A stretch of 64,000 nucleotides of DNA from Roseiarcus sp050010035 (GTDB lineage: Bacteria > Pseudomonadota > Alphaproteobacteria > Rhizobiales > Beijerinckiaceae): the NCBI GenBank assembly GCA_050010035.1, contig JBEKLU010000010.1, positions 1 to 64,000 on the forward strand, read 5' to 3'. The position numbers were made by a program, and so were the translations under genes. This document shows positions 1 through 10,639 of this stretch, piece by piece (the stretch's first letter is position 1; each line of letters starts with the position of its first letter). The notes beneath the pieces were generated by a model. It was not told the origin of the DNA. It made no database searches and was given only the letters and a program-made list of their open reading frames with translations.

Positions 1-720
1 ACGCGGAAATGACCGCTCTGAACATCGAAGGGGGCGCGTTCCATCCCGAATGGAATTACACCATAAAGCCACGCCGTCGCGAAGCCGCAACTTGAAGCAC
101 TTATTCCGCGGCGTCGCCTTAGTCAGAATGGGCGTCGATTCCACCCTGTCGCAGAAGGCAATCAGCTGCCTCGCCAGCGCTTCGAGCGAGACGCCCGAGG
201 ATAGAAGCGCGAATTCTTCGCCGCCGATCCGCGCCACGCGCCCGAACGGGCCGAGCTCGGCCGCCATCATCTGACCGATCGAGCGGAGAACGACGTCGCC
301 CGCGAGATGGCCATAGGTGTCGTTGACCCGTTTGAATCTGTCGATGTCGAAGATCACCAACGCCAACAGATCGGGCATCGCGACCGCGGCGGCCTCCATC
401 AGGGCGCGCCGATTGGGAAGGCCGGTGAGCGGATCGAGGAGGCTCAACGTCTCGGCTTGCAGCTTGGCCCGATAGAGTTCGAGGTGCGCCTTGCCGATCG
501 CGCGCGAAATCGGGAACGCGAGCGCGAGAACGATGCCCGTCGTAATGGCCCACGAGCGCAGGCAGGTCGTCCAGTCGACGAAGAACGTCAACTGGTTCGC
601 CACGTCCGCGGCCAGCGCCAGGGCGATGCAAGTCGCGGTGACCAGGGCCGAGTAGCCGAGGAGTTCGCGCTCGCTGCGAATCGCTGGATGAAACGCGCCC
701 GCCAAGAAATTCGACCGCAT
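1..720 (-). CDS. Membrane GGDEF diguanylate cyclase (partial, C-terminus off the window)
   Basis: Reading the minus strand from the ATG at 720 gives 240 codons with no stop as far as base 1, so the gene runs off the left edge. Two hydrophobic segments lie near residues 20-40 and 57-76. The GGDEF domain begins near residue 97 with DPLTGLPNRR, contains the FDIDRFK stretch and carries a GGEEF active-site loop, so it should make cyclic di-GMP at the inner membrane. The inhibitory RxxD site expected just upstream of GGEEF is not present (GPFG there). The last residues diverge from the usual SIGVA strand but still read GVAL in frame. Target and signal are unknown. Confidence 0.8.
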   Translation of the reverse strand, partial: MRSNFLAGAFHPAIRSERELLGYSALVTATCIALALAADVANQLTFFVDWTTCLRSWAITTGIVLALAFPISRAIGKAHLELYRAKLQAETLSLLDPLTGLPNRRALMEAAAVAMPDLLALVIFDIDRFKRVNDTYGHLAGDVVLRSIGQMMAAELGPFGRVARIGGEEFALLSSGVSLEALARQLIAFCDRVESTPILTKATPRNKCFKLRLRDGVALWCNSIRDGTRPLRCSERSFPR

Positions 721-816
721 CGCTCCGCCGCCGAACAGAGATGGGGAGAATTCAAAAGCCGCGAAGAAGCTAATATCGGCTTAAGGCCGCTGGCGCCGGG
801 GGCCGACCCGGCCGCC

Positions 817-3585
817 CTACTGCGCCGCCTTGACGGCGGGGAACGCCACTTCGACCAGCGTCCCCTGCTCCTTGCGGCTCTTGATGGAAAAGTCGGCGTG
901 GTTGGCTTCCGCCAAGGCCTTGGTCAGGGGAAGGCCGAGGCCGGCGCCGCCGGCGCGGCGAGCGCCGCCGAGCTGGCGGAAAGGCTCGAGCGCCGCGGTG
1001 ATCTCGCTCTCGTTCATGCCGACGCCGGTGTCGCGCACGCGGATGACGGGATGGCCGGCTTCGTCGAGGGCCGTCGAGACGATCACCTGTCCGCCCGGCT
1101 CGTTGAACTTGACCGCGTTCGACATCAGGTTGAGCAGGATCTGGCGCAGCGACCGTTCGTCCGCCATGACGTTGGGCAGTTTGTCGAACAGCGCCAAGCG
1201 CATGATGATGCGCTCCTGCGCGGCCTGCGGCTGCATCAGCGCGACGCATTCGCGCACGACGCGATTGGCGTCGACCGGCGCGAAGTCGAGCTCCATCTTG
1301 CCCGCCTCGATCCTGGTGAGATCGAGGAGGTCGTTGGCCAGGCTCATCACGTGCTTGGCGGAGGCGTGAATGTCCTTGACGTAGTCCTTGTAGCGCTCGT
1401 TGCCGATCGGTCCGAAGCGCTCCTCCATCATCACTTCGGCGAAGCCGAGAATGGCTTGCAGCGGCGTCCGCACCTCGTGGCTGACGCGCCCGAGAAAGTC
1501 GGTCTTGCGCGCGCTGGCCTGTTCGGCCCGGCAGCGCTCCGTCTCCAGCGTCCGCTCGGTCGCCTTGAACGGCGTCAGGTCTCGAACCAGCGCGCAATAG
1601 CGCGGCGGCGTTTGCGGCGAAGCGAGGCGCGCCATCGTGAGGAGCAGCGGGATCGACTGGCCGCGCCGGTCGCGGCCGACGAGCTCCTCGCCCGCGCCGG
1701 CGCGCACGACGTCCTCGCCCTGCTTGACCTGCTCGAGGCGAGAAGCCGCTTCGCCCTGGCTTTGCGGCGCGAACAGCATGAGGAAACTTTCGCCCGCCGC
1801 TTCCTTCTGGTCGTAGCCGAAGAGCGTTTCGGCCGGGCGGCTCATGGAGAGGATGCGGCCCGCGGAGTCGAGCCCGATCATTGCGTCCGCCGCCGCGTCG
1901 AGCACCGCCGCGAGATCGCGCGCCTTCGTCTCGTGGGCGCGCGCCTCGCGCTCGAGCGCGGCGAGCTCGCCCGTGCGCTCGGCGTCGCGCGAGCGGCGCA
2001 GCGCGATCAACGTCGCCGGTGCTTCGTTCCATTGAACGGATTGCACATGCCCGTCGACCGCGATCAGTTCGCCGCCGGCCGCGACGAGGGGCATCGCGCC
2101 GCCTTCGCTGGCCTCGGCGAGCGACTGGGCGTCGCGGCCGCGGAACATGCGCGCCAGTCCGTCGGCGGCGCGAAACTCGGCGAGGTCGCGATAGCCCGCG
2201 AGATCGAGCATCGTCCGATTGAGATAAAGCGGCTCCCCGGCGCGCAGCACCATCGCGCCGATCGGCAGGCGGTCGAGCAGCGCGCAGATGTCGCCGGGCG
2301 CGGCCTCGGGCGCTTGGCTCGGCGCGGGCGGGGAGGGCGGCGCGGCGAGATCGATCAGATCGCGCGCCGCCGGCGCCGCCGAATCGGGCGTCGCGCTCGT
2401 CTCGAGCGATGCGCCGGCCGGCGTCTCCTCGCGGCCGGACGGCAGTCGCGCGCCGAGCGCCCGCGCGATCTCGCGAAAGGCGTCGCGCTCGTGCGTCGTC
2501 AGCTCGACGCTTTCGCGCTCCTCGCCGCCGCGTCGCGTGTCCTCGGGCAGGAGCGAAAGCGCGCTCAAAGCGCCGGGGCGGATCGGCACGACGTTCGGGC
2601 CGCCGGTCTGCGGCAGGCCGGATTGTCTGAGAACGACGATTTCGGCCCCCCGATCGGCGGGCGGGGGCGAAACGGGCCTGACGGGGCCATCGCTCTCTTC
2701 GCTGCGCGAATCGGCGCTCGCCCCCGGCGCGGCCGGGTTCGGCTCGCCGGCGGCGGGCGGCGGGGGCTCGACCGGCGTCGGCGCGACGACCTCGCAAGGG
2801 ACGGTTTCGCCGGTGAACAGGCCGAATCCGCGGAAGCCGGCGAAGCGCCGCGCCGCGTCGAAGACCGGCGCTGCGGACATCAGCGCGATTCGCGCGCTCG
2901 CGCGGTCGGGCTCGGGCCAGGCGAGCCGCAGCGCCGAAAAGGTTCGCCCCCGCTCGATCGCCGCGACGAGGTCGCCCGTGCTCTCGAGGCCGACGCGGGC
3001 GCCGAGCGCGGCGAGCGATTCGCCGAGCTTCGGCGCGTGGCGGCCGACGGTCTCTTCGAGCGCGCGATCGGCGGCGCCGAAACGATGATCCGCGTCGAGG
3101 CTCCACAGAAAGCGGCGGGGCGAAGCGATTTCGATGGGCGGCGCCTCCGGCGCGATCGCTTCGGCGGCCGGCGCCGGCGGGGGCTCGGCTTCGCTCGGGG
3201 CGGGTGGCGTCGCCAAGACGAGGAAATCCCCGCCTTGCGGCGAGGCGATCCGGGCGCACATGAGCCCGACCGGCATGGGCAGACGGTCGGCGAAGAATCG
3301 CAGCGATTCGATGCGCGGACGGGCGCCCGGGGCGAGCGCCTCGACGAGATGGCGCAATCGCCGCGCGCCGGGGCTGCGCGCGCCGAGCGCGACGGCCTCG
3401 AGCGCGCGAAACGTCTCGACCCGGAAGAGCGCCAAGGCCGCCGGCGTGGCGAATTCCACGCGCGCCGGGCGGCCCGCGGCGACCATGAGCGGCGCGCCGT
3501 GGTCGAGCCGCTCGGCGAACGGCGATCCGGCCACCAGCGCGGCGACGTCTTGAGAATTCATGACGGCTCGGTCGGCGGCGTCCAT
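817..3585 (-). CDS. PAS-type sensor histidine kinase of the DivJ/PleC/PdhS group
   Basis: A 922-residue kinase. The first 550 residues are Pro/Ala-rich with degenerate PAS-like sensor segments; a clearer PAS domain follows (about 555-670). The HisKA phosphoacceptor is His703 in VSHEVRTPLQAILGF. The HATPase region has an N box (LLNLMSNAVKFN), DTGVGM and GLGLPLTK. There is no receiver domain and no clear membrane span, so it is probably cytoplasmic, as in the PdhS kinases of Rhizobiales that act on DivK in cell-cycle control; the exact orthologue is uncertain. An alternative start is the Met at 3561. A near-consensus CtrA box lies about 80-95 bases upstream. Confidence 0.85.
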   Translation of the reverse strand: MDAADRAVMNSQDVAALVAGSPFAERLDHGAPLMVAAGRPARVEFATPAALALFRVETFRALEAVALGARSPGARRLRHLVEALAPGARPRIESLRFFADRLPMPVGLMCARIASPQGGDFLVLATPPAPSEAEPPPAPAAEAIAPEAPPIEIASPRRFLWSLDADHRFGAADRALEETVGRHAPKLGESLAALGARVGLESTGDLVAAIERGRTFSALRLAWPEPDRASARIALMSAAPVFDAARRFAGFRGFGLFTGETVPCEVVAPTPVEPPPPAAGEPNPAAPGASADSRSEESDGPVRPVSPPPADRGAEIVVLRQSGLPQTGGPNVVPIRPGALSALSLLPEDTRRGGEERESVELTTHERDAFREIARALGARLPSGREETPAGASLETSATPDSAAPAARDLIDLAAPPSPPAPSQAPEAAPGDICALLDRLPIGAMVLRAGEPLYLNRTMLDLAGYRDLAEFRAADGLARMFRGRDAQSLAEASEGGAMPLVAAGGELIAVDGHVQSVQWNEAPATLIALRRSRDAERTGELAALEREARAHETKARDLAAVLDAAADAMIGLDSAGRILSMSRPAETLFGYDQKEAAGESFLMLFAPQSQGEAASRLEQVKQGEDVVRAGAGEELVGRDRRGQSIPLLLTMARLASPQTPPRYCALVRDLTPFKATERTLETERCRAEQASARKTDFLGRVSHEVRTPLQAILGFAEVMMEERFGPIGNERYKDYVKDIHASAKHVMSLANDLLDLTRIEAGKMELDFAPVDANRVVRECVALMQPQAAQERIIMRLALFDKLPNVMADERSLRQILLNLMSNAVKFNEPGGQVIVSTALDEAGHPVIRVRDTGVGMNESEITAALEPFRQLGGARRAGGAGLGLPLTKALAEANHADFSIKSRKEQGTLVEVAFPAVKAAQ

Positions 3586-3664
3586 GGAGGCGAAGCGATC
3601 TCGTTGGGCGAAATACGCCTGGGAAAGGGCCGGAACGACGCGAGCGGCGATTCGGCCTCGATCC

Positions 3665-3680
3665 TTAGCAAAAGCTTAAC
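3665..3680 (-). promoter_or_regulatory. Near-consensus CtrA box upstream of the sensor kinase
   Basis: On the plus strand this reads TTAG-N7-TTAAC, one mismatch from the CtrA consensus TTAA-N7-TTAAC. It lies 80-95 bases upstream of the kinase start at 3585 and about 160 bases from the divergent phasin. Because the linked kinase is DivJ/PleC/PdhS-like, control by CtrA is plausible, but this is inference from one site. Confidence 0.4.
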
Positions 3681-3760
3681 GCTTTCGCTCGCATTTCGTC
3701 CATGCCGCAAGGCAATCGCCTTGCGTCAGGGTTAAAATTTGCGCTGCGCCGCAAAATTAT

Positions 3761-3788
3761 GTTGCACTGCAACAAAAATGGGTATAAA
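3761..3788 (+). promoter_or_regulatory. Phasin promoter with PhaR-type operator
   Basis: The perfect inverted repeat GTTGC-ACT-GCAAC (3761-3773) fits the TGC-N3-GCA pattern bound by the polyhydroxyalkanoate repressor PhaR in alphaproteobacteria. A second TGC-rich segment lies just upstream (TTGCGCTGCGCCGCAA). TATAAA at 3783-3788 is a possible -10 element, with TTGCAC inside the operator as -35 (spacing 15, a little short). It lies 50-75 bases before the first phasin start. Confidence 0.5.
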
Positions 3789-3838
3789 CGGGAAAATATG
3801 ATGCAGCGCCGATTTCAGGCGAACAGGTGAGGATGAAC

Positions 3839-4204
3839 ATGGCCAATGCTCCGTTTGAAATTCCCAACGAATTGCGTGATTTTGCCGAGCGCAGCGTCGA
3901 TCAGGCGCGCAAGGCCTTCGAAGGCTTCGTTTCGGTCGCGCAGAAGGCGGCGGGAACCGTCGATGGCGCGGCCGAGACCGCTCAGACCAGCGTCAAATCG
4001 GCCGGCGCCCAGGTTCTCGGCTTCGCCGAGCAGAACGTCAACGCCGCTTTCGATCTCGCGCACAAGCTGGTGCAGGCCAAGGATCCGCAGGAAGCCTTCG
4101 TGCTGCAGAGCGAATTTCTCAAGACGCAACTGGCCAATCTTCAGGCCCAAGCCAAGCAAATCGGCGTGCTGATTCAGAAGAGCGCCACGCCCGGCGAGAA
4201 GTGA
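3839..4204 (+). CDS. Phasin family protein
   Basis: A 121-residue helical protein beginning MANAPFEIP, typical of alphaproteobacterial phasins (phasin_2). Phasins coat polyhydroxyalkanoate granules and control their number and size. The sequence is Ala/Gln/Lys-rich and predicted almost wholly helical, with the FAEQNVNAAFDLAHKLVQAKD segment common to the family. I chose the ATG at 3839 because AGGTGAGG then sits six bases upstream; in-frame GTG 3827 and ATG 3833 are too close to or inside that Shine-Dalgarno sequence. A second phasin follows 57 bases later, probably co-transcribed and controlled by the PhaR-type operator. Confidence 0.9.
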   Translation: MANAPFEIPNELRDFAERSVDQARKAFEGFVSVAQKAAGTVDGAAETAQTSVKSAGAQVLGFAEQNVNAAFDLAHKLVQAKDPQEAFVLQSEFLKTQLANLQAQAKQIGVLIQKSATPGEK

Positions 4205-4261
4205 CCCCCGAGTAAGCCCTAACGACCGACAAGACCGACATTGAACGAAGGACATCCGAAC

Positions 4262-4807
4262 ATGGCCACAGCACCCAAGAAAACCGTCGCCGTCAGCCCC
4301 GCTCCGGCCGCTGCCGAAGCCCCGGCCCCCGAGGCCGTCGAGGCGTCGGTCGCCAGTGTTTCCGCTTCCCTGACCGAGGCCGCCAAGGCCTTCGAAGCGC
4401 CCGCCGCCTCCCTGAACGAGTTGCAGGGCAATTTGCGTTCCGTGGTCGAAAAGGGCCTTACCGAGTCGCGCGCGGCGTACTCCAAGGCGAAGAGCGCGGC
4501 GGACGAAGCCGCCAGCGCGCTCGAAAGCAGCTACGCCGCGGCCAAAGCGGGCGTGGTCGCGATCAACGTCAAAGCGCTGGAAGCCCTGCGCGCCAACGTC
4601 GACGCCAACTTCGATTTCGTCAAATCCGTCATCGCGGTCAAGAACGTGGCCGACTACGTCGCGCTGCAAGGCGAATTCACCCGCAAGCAGATCGACGCGA
4701 TCACCGGCCAGACCAAGGAAATCGGCGCGCTGGCGCAGAAGCTCGCTTCCCAGACGGCCGAGCCGATCAAGGAACAGGTCGCCAAGACCTTCAAGATCGC
4801 CGTCTGA
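4262..4807 (+). CDS. Phasin family protein, second copy
   Basis: A 181-residue phasin with a longer Ala/Pro/Glu-rich N-terminal tail (first 40 residues), then the helical phasin domain ending in QTKEIGALAQKLASQTAEP. It probably shares the granule-coating role of the gene before it; the low-complexity tail may serve for interaction. The ATG at 4262 is preferred over a TTG at 4241 because GAAGGA lies about ten bases upstream. A strong intrinsic terminator stands 50 bases after the stop, closing the phasin transcript. Confidence 0.88.
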   Translation: MATAPKKTVAVSPAPAAAEAPAPEAVEASVASVSASLTEAAKAFEAPAASLNELQGNLRSVVEKGLTESRAAYSKAKSAADEAASALESSYAAAKAGVVAINVKALEALRANVDANFDFVKSVIAVKNVADYVALQGEFTRKQIDAITGQTKEIGALAQKLASQTAEPIKEQVAKTFKIAV

Positions 4808-4858
4808 AGAATTCCCTTCGCCGGGCGGCGCGTCTCCTCCCTCGCGCCGTTCCCGCGT

Positions 4859-4888
4859 CGCCGCCCCGTCTCGGGGCGGCGATCTTTT
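4859..4888 (+). terminator. Rho-independent terminator after the phasin pair
   Basis: A perfect 10-bp stem (CGCCGCCCCG / CGGGGCGGCG) with a three-base TCT loop, followed by ATCTTTT. It lies 52 bases after the second phasin stop in the right orientation. Confidence 0.88.
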
Positions 4889-5000
4889 GCGCGGGTTGCG
4901 GCCGCTCGCCGACGATTCGCGGCGCAGGCGCGGCGTGGGCGCGGCGTGGGCCTTGCAACGGCCCGGCTTTGACTCTAGTTTCCCGGCCGTCGCCGGACCT

Positions 5001-5077
5001 GCCGCCATAGCTCAGTTGGTTAGAGCGCTAGATTGTGGATCTAGAGGTCCCCCGTTCGAGCCGGGGTGGCGGTACCA
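5001..5077 (+). tRNA. tRNA-His (GTG anticodon)
   Basis: A 77-base cloverleaf: acceptor GCCGCCA pairs with TGGCGGT (a G1-U72 wobble at the end), D-loop AGCTCAGTTGGTTAGAGC, anticodon stem CTAGA/TCTAG with loop TTGTGGA giving anticodon GTG, T-arm CCCCG-TTCGAGC-CGGGG, and an encoded CCA at 5075-5077. The discriminator is A73 rather than the usual C73, and there is no templated extra G opposite it. Both features are known for an alphaproteobacterial clade whose histidyl-tRNA synthetase has co-evolved. Confidence 0.95.
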
Positions 5078-5285
5078 TCGGGACGCGGGACCGACTCGGT
5101 CCGACGCGTGCGCATGCGACGAACCGTCCCACTCGCCGCCGTGACGCCGTCGCGGCGCGGGATATTTTTCTTGCCAGCCGCTGATTTGCGCTCCATCAAA
5201 TCTCTTGTCGGGGCGGCGCGCGAAAAACCGGCGGCCGCGATGGGCGCGCCGAAGGCGCTGGGGCGGCCCGGCTGGGGGGGACGTC

Positions 5286-6572
5286 ATGCAGCAACGCAAG
5301 TCGTGGTATTCGCTTCTCTATGTGCAGGTGCTGATCGGCATCGTCCTGGGAGGGCTGCTCGGCGCCTATGAGCCGTGGCTCGCCAAGAGCGACTGGATCA
5401 AGGCGCTGGGCGACGGCTTCGTCTCCCTGATCAAGATGGTCATCGCGCCGATCATCTTCTGCACCATCGTATCCGGCATCGCCCACATCAAGGACGCCGC
5501 GAGCGTCGGGCGCATCGGCGTCAAGGCGCTGGTCTATTTCGAGATCGTCTCCACCTTCGCGCTCGCCATCGGCCTGATCATCGGCAACGTCTTCAAGCCC
5601 GGCGCCGGCGCCGCCAGCAATACCGACGCCGCCGCCGTCGCCGGCTTCGCCAAGCAGGCGAGCGAAATGAAGCCGGTCGATTTCGTGCTGCACATCATTC
5701 CCGACAGCGTGGTCGGCGGCTTCGCGCGCGGCGACGTGCTGCAGGTGCTGCTGTTCGCGATCCTGTTCGGCTTCGCCCTGATGTTCATGGGCGCGCGCGG
5801 CGACGCGCTGCGCACCCTGATCGACGACACCGCCAAGGCGATGTTCGGCGTCATCAACATCGTCATGCGCGCCGCGCCGCTCGGCGCCTTCGGCGCGATG
5901 GCCTACACGATCGCCGTCAACGGCCCCAAGTTCTTCGGCAGCCTGTTCGCCCTCATCGCGACGTTCTACGCGACGTCGATCATCTTCGTCGTCGTCGTGC
6001 TCGGCGCCATCGCCTGGTTCACCGGCTTCAGCATCTTCCGCTATCTCTCCTTCATCAAGGCCGAGCTCTTGGTGGTGCTCGGCACCTCGTCGTCGGAAAG
6101 CGCGCTGCCGCAATTGATGGAGAAGCTGGAGCGGCTCGGCTGCTCCAAGCAGGTGGTGGGACTGGTCGTGCCCACCGGCTATTCCTTCAATCTCGACGGA
6201 ACCAACATCTATATGACGCTGGCGACCCTGTTCATCGCGCAGGCGCTCGGCGTCAATCTGACGTTCGGCGAACAGATGACGATCCTCATCGTCGCCATGC
6301 TGACCTCGAAAGGCGCTTCGGGCGTCACCGGCGCCGGCTTCATCACGCTGGCCGCCACGCTGGCGGTGGTCAATCCGGCGCTGGTGCCGGGCATGGCGAT
6401 GGTGCTGGGCATCGACAAGTTCATGTCGGAATGCCGCGCGCTCACCAACATCTGCGGCAACGGCCTCGCCACGATCGTGATCTCCGCCTCGGAGGGCGAG
6501 CTCGACCGCGCCAAGCTCAATCAGGCGCTTATCGACGGGCCGGCGCCGGTCGAACTGGCGGTGGCCGCCTAG
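5286..6572 (+). CDS. dctA: C4-dicarboxylate/proton (cation) symporter DctA
   Basis: A 428-residue inner-membrane carrier of the DAACS family that takes up succinate, fumarate and malate. Family marks are present: the serine-rich hairpin GTSSSESALPQLM, the NLDGTNIYM segment and the C-terminal LGIDKFMSECRALTNICGNGLATIVIS. The ATG at 5286 gives the expected start MQQRKSWYSLLYVQVLIGI; the open frame extends 27 codons upstream with an Arg-rich, non-family sequence and no better ribosome site. It stands alone after the tRNA. Its stop overlaps the convergent HlyD-family gene by four bases. Confidence 0.93.
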   Translation: MQQRKSWYSLLYVQVLIGIVLGGLLGAYEPWLAKSDWIKALGDGFVSLIKMVIAPIIFCTIVSGIAHIKDAASVGRIGVKALVYFEIVSTFALAIGLIIGNVFKPGAGAASNTDAAAVAGFAKQASEMKPVDFVLHIIPDSVVGGFARGDVLQVLLFAILFGFALMFMGARGDALRTLIDDTAKAMFGVINIVMRAAPLGAFGAMAYTIAVNGPKFFGSLFALIATFYATSIIFVVVVLGAIAWFTGFSIFRYLSFIKAELLVVLGTSSSESALPQLMEKLERLGCSKQVVGLVVPTGYSFNLDGTNIYMTLATLFIAQALGVNLTFGEQMTILIVAMLTSKGASGVTGAGFITLAATLAVVNPALVPGMAMVLGIDKFMSECRALTNICGNGLATIVISASEGELDRAKLNQALIDGPAPVELAVAA

Positions 6573-8073
6573 CGCTCGGTCATCGCCTCCGACACGGTCT
6601 TGGTCAGCGGCGAAAGCAAGTAGTCGATGATCCGCCGGCTATCGGTCCTGATGTCGACCGAAGCGGTCATCCCGGGGGTCAGCGGGATCGTCGCGCCGTC
6701 GATGCGCATGGCTGTCCGGTCGATCGCCACCGTGACGGGAAAGACGAAGCTCTCCGGCTGCCCGGGCGCGCTCGGACCGGCGCCGTTGGCGGGCGCCGTG
6801 GCGTTGGCGAGCGAGCGCTTGGCCTCCTGTTCGTCCACCGCCTCGGAGGCGATGCGGATGACCTTGCCGCGCAGCGCGCCGAAGCGGGTGAAGGGGAAGG
6901 CGTCGAGCTTGACCGCGACGTCCTGGCCGACCTTGACGAAGCCGATGTCCATGTTGGCGACCAGCGCTTCGACCTGCAGCGACTGGTCGGTCGGCGTGAC
7001 CACGGCCAACTGCTGGCCGGCGCCGACCACCTGGCCGAAGGTGGTCACCGAGAGCTGCTGCACGACGCCGTCGATCGGCGCATAGAGCTTCATGTGCGAC
7101 AGCCGCGCGCTCGCCTTGGCGAGCGCGTCGCGCGCTTCGTCGGCCTTGCCGGCGGCTTCGGCGGCCTTGTTCTCGTTGTCGGCGATGAACTGCGACAGCG
7201 CCTTGACCTTTTCGCTCTGCAGCTCGCCGACCGCGGCGTCGGTCTCGATCAGTTGGCCCTGGTCGGAGGCCAGCATCGACTGCGATCTCTCGAGCTGCTC
7301 CTTGGCGTCGTAGAGATTGATCTTGGTGCCGACCCTGAGGTCGATCGCCTCTTGTCGCGTCGCGACGCGCTGACTCAACGTGTCGATCAGCGTGGTCTGG
7401 AAGGCGATGCTCATGCGCAGGCGCTCGAGGGTCGCCTGCTTCTGGGCGATCTGCTTGTCGAGCGCGCGCAACGCGTCGGCGATCTGGGTCAGATCGGCGG
7501 TGAGCACCGATTCTTCGCGCAGACGCACGGTTTCGGGCAACGCCTCGCCCCAGTCGATCTTGCCCTGCGGGTCGGCGGCGAGCGCTTCGAGCAAGGCGGT
7601 CGGCGCGCCGTTCCGCGCGCCGGCGCGTTGCGCCGCGCGCGCGGCGTCGACGACCACACGGCGGCGCGCGATCTCGGCCAGGCCGGCGTCGAGCGTGTCG
7701 CGCGCGCCGCGCTCGTCGGCGAGGGCCTCCGCCGGATCGAGCTCGAGCAGCAGGTCCCCGGCCTTCACGCGCGCGCCGTTCTCGGCGTCGATGGCGGCGA
7801 TCTTGCCGGAATCGAGCGATTGGATGACCTTGACGCGCCCGGTGGCCTCGAGCTTGGCGGGCGCGACCGCGTTGACGTCGAGGCGGCCGATGAAGGACCA
7901 GGCGAAGGCGAGGGTGAAGAAGGCGCAGATGGTCAGCATCAGCGCCACGGGCAAAGGCGCCGCCGGCGTCTCCAGGATCTCGATCGCGGCGGGCAGAAAC
8001 TCGCGGTTGCGTCCGGTGACGCCGGGCGAGGCGGCGTCGCGCGCCTTGGCGGGGGCGGTGCCGAGGGCGGAGG

Positions 8074-8077
<4 letters not shown>
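6569..8077 (-). CDS. HlyD-family membrane fusion protein (type I secretion)
   Basis: A 502-residue periplasmic adaptor linking an inner-membrane ABC exporter to an outer-membrane TolC-type channel. A short cytoplasmic N-terminus is followed by one transmembrane segment (about residues 42-64), a lipoyl half-motif (KLEATGRVKVIQSLDSGKI), a long coiled-coil hairpin (about 150-330), the second lipoyl half (KLYAPIDGVVQQLSV) and a C-terminal beta domain. Its ATG overlaps the stop of the ABC transporter gene (ATGA), so the two are translated together. No outer-membrane partner gene is in the window. Confidence 0.9.
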
Positions 8078-10314
<2,237 letters not shown>

Positions 10315-10639
10315 GGAGCGGCCTCTCATGCAAGTCGGGCGCGAATCGCTTTCGCGAACGCCGTCGAGGAACGTTCGCGGTTCGATCCGTCGCTAGGTAG
10401 GATTGACGATCAATGGTTGCTGAATCGTTGCCGAGCGCCTTTTGCCGCGCGCGGCGGGCGAAGAACGCTCGGGCAAGCAAGGACGAGACGGACGCTTGGG
10501 CGCGGCCGGCCGATCGCTTCGCGTAGTTTTAACCCAACATGCAAAGACTTTATCAACAAACCTTCCCTAAGTTTGCCGCGAGGGTTCAGGGGAGTCTTCG
10601 AAACCGGTCGCGCATGACGGCGACGACCTCGGGGCGCCC
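10315..10639. other. Intergenic region between the type I exporter and the calpain-like gene
   Basis: About 325 bases with divergent genes on both sides. A relatively AT-rich stretch at 10518-10585 should hold the promoter for one or both genes, but I could not define a convincing -35/-10 pair, operator or terminator. Confidence 0.5.

Noticed and set aside
307..3735. 1142-codon open frame on the plus strand
   Set aside because: It is the antisense shadow of the GGDEF and histidine kinase genes; its product is Arg-rich with no family motifs.
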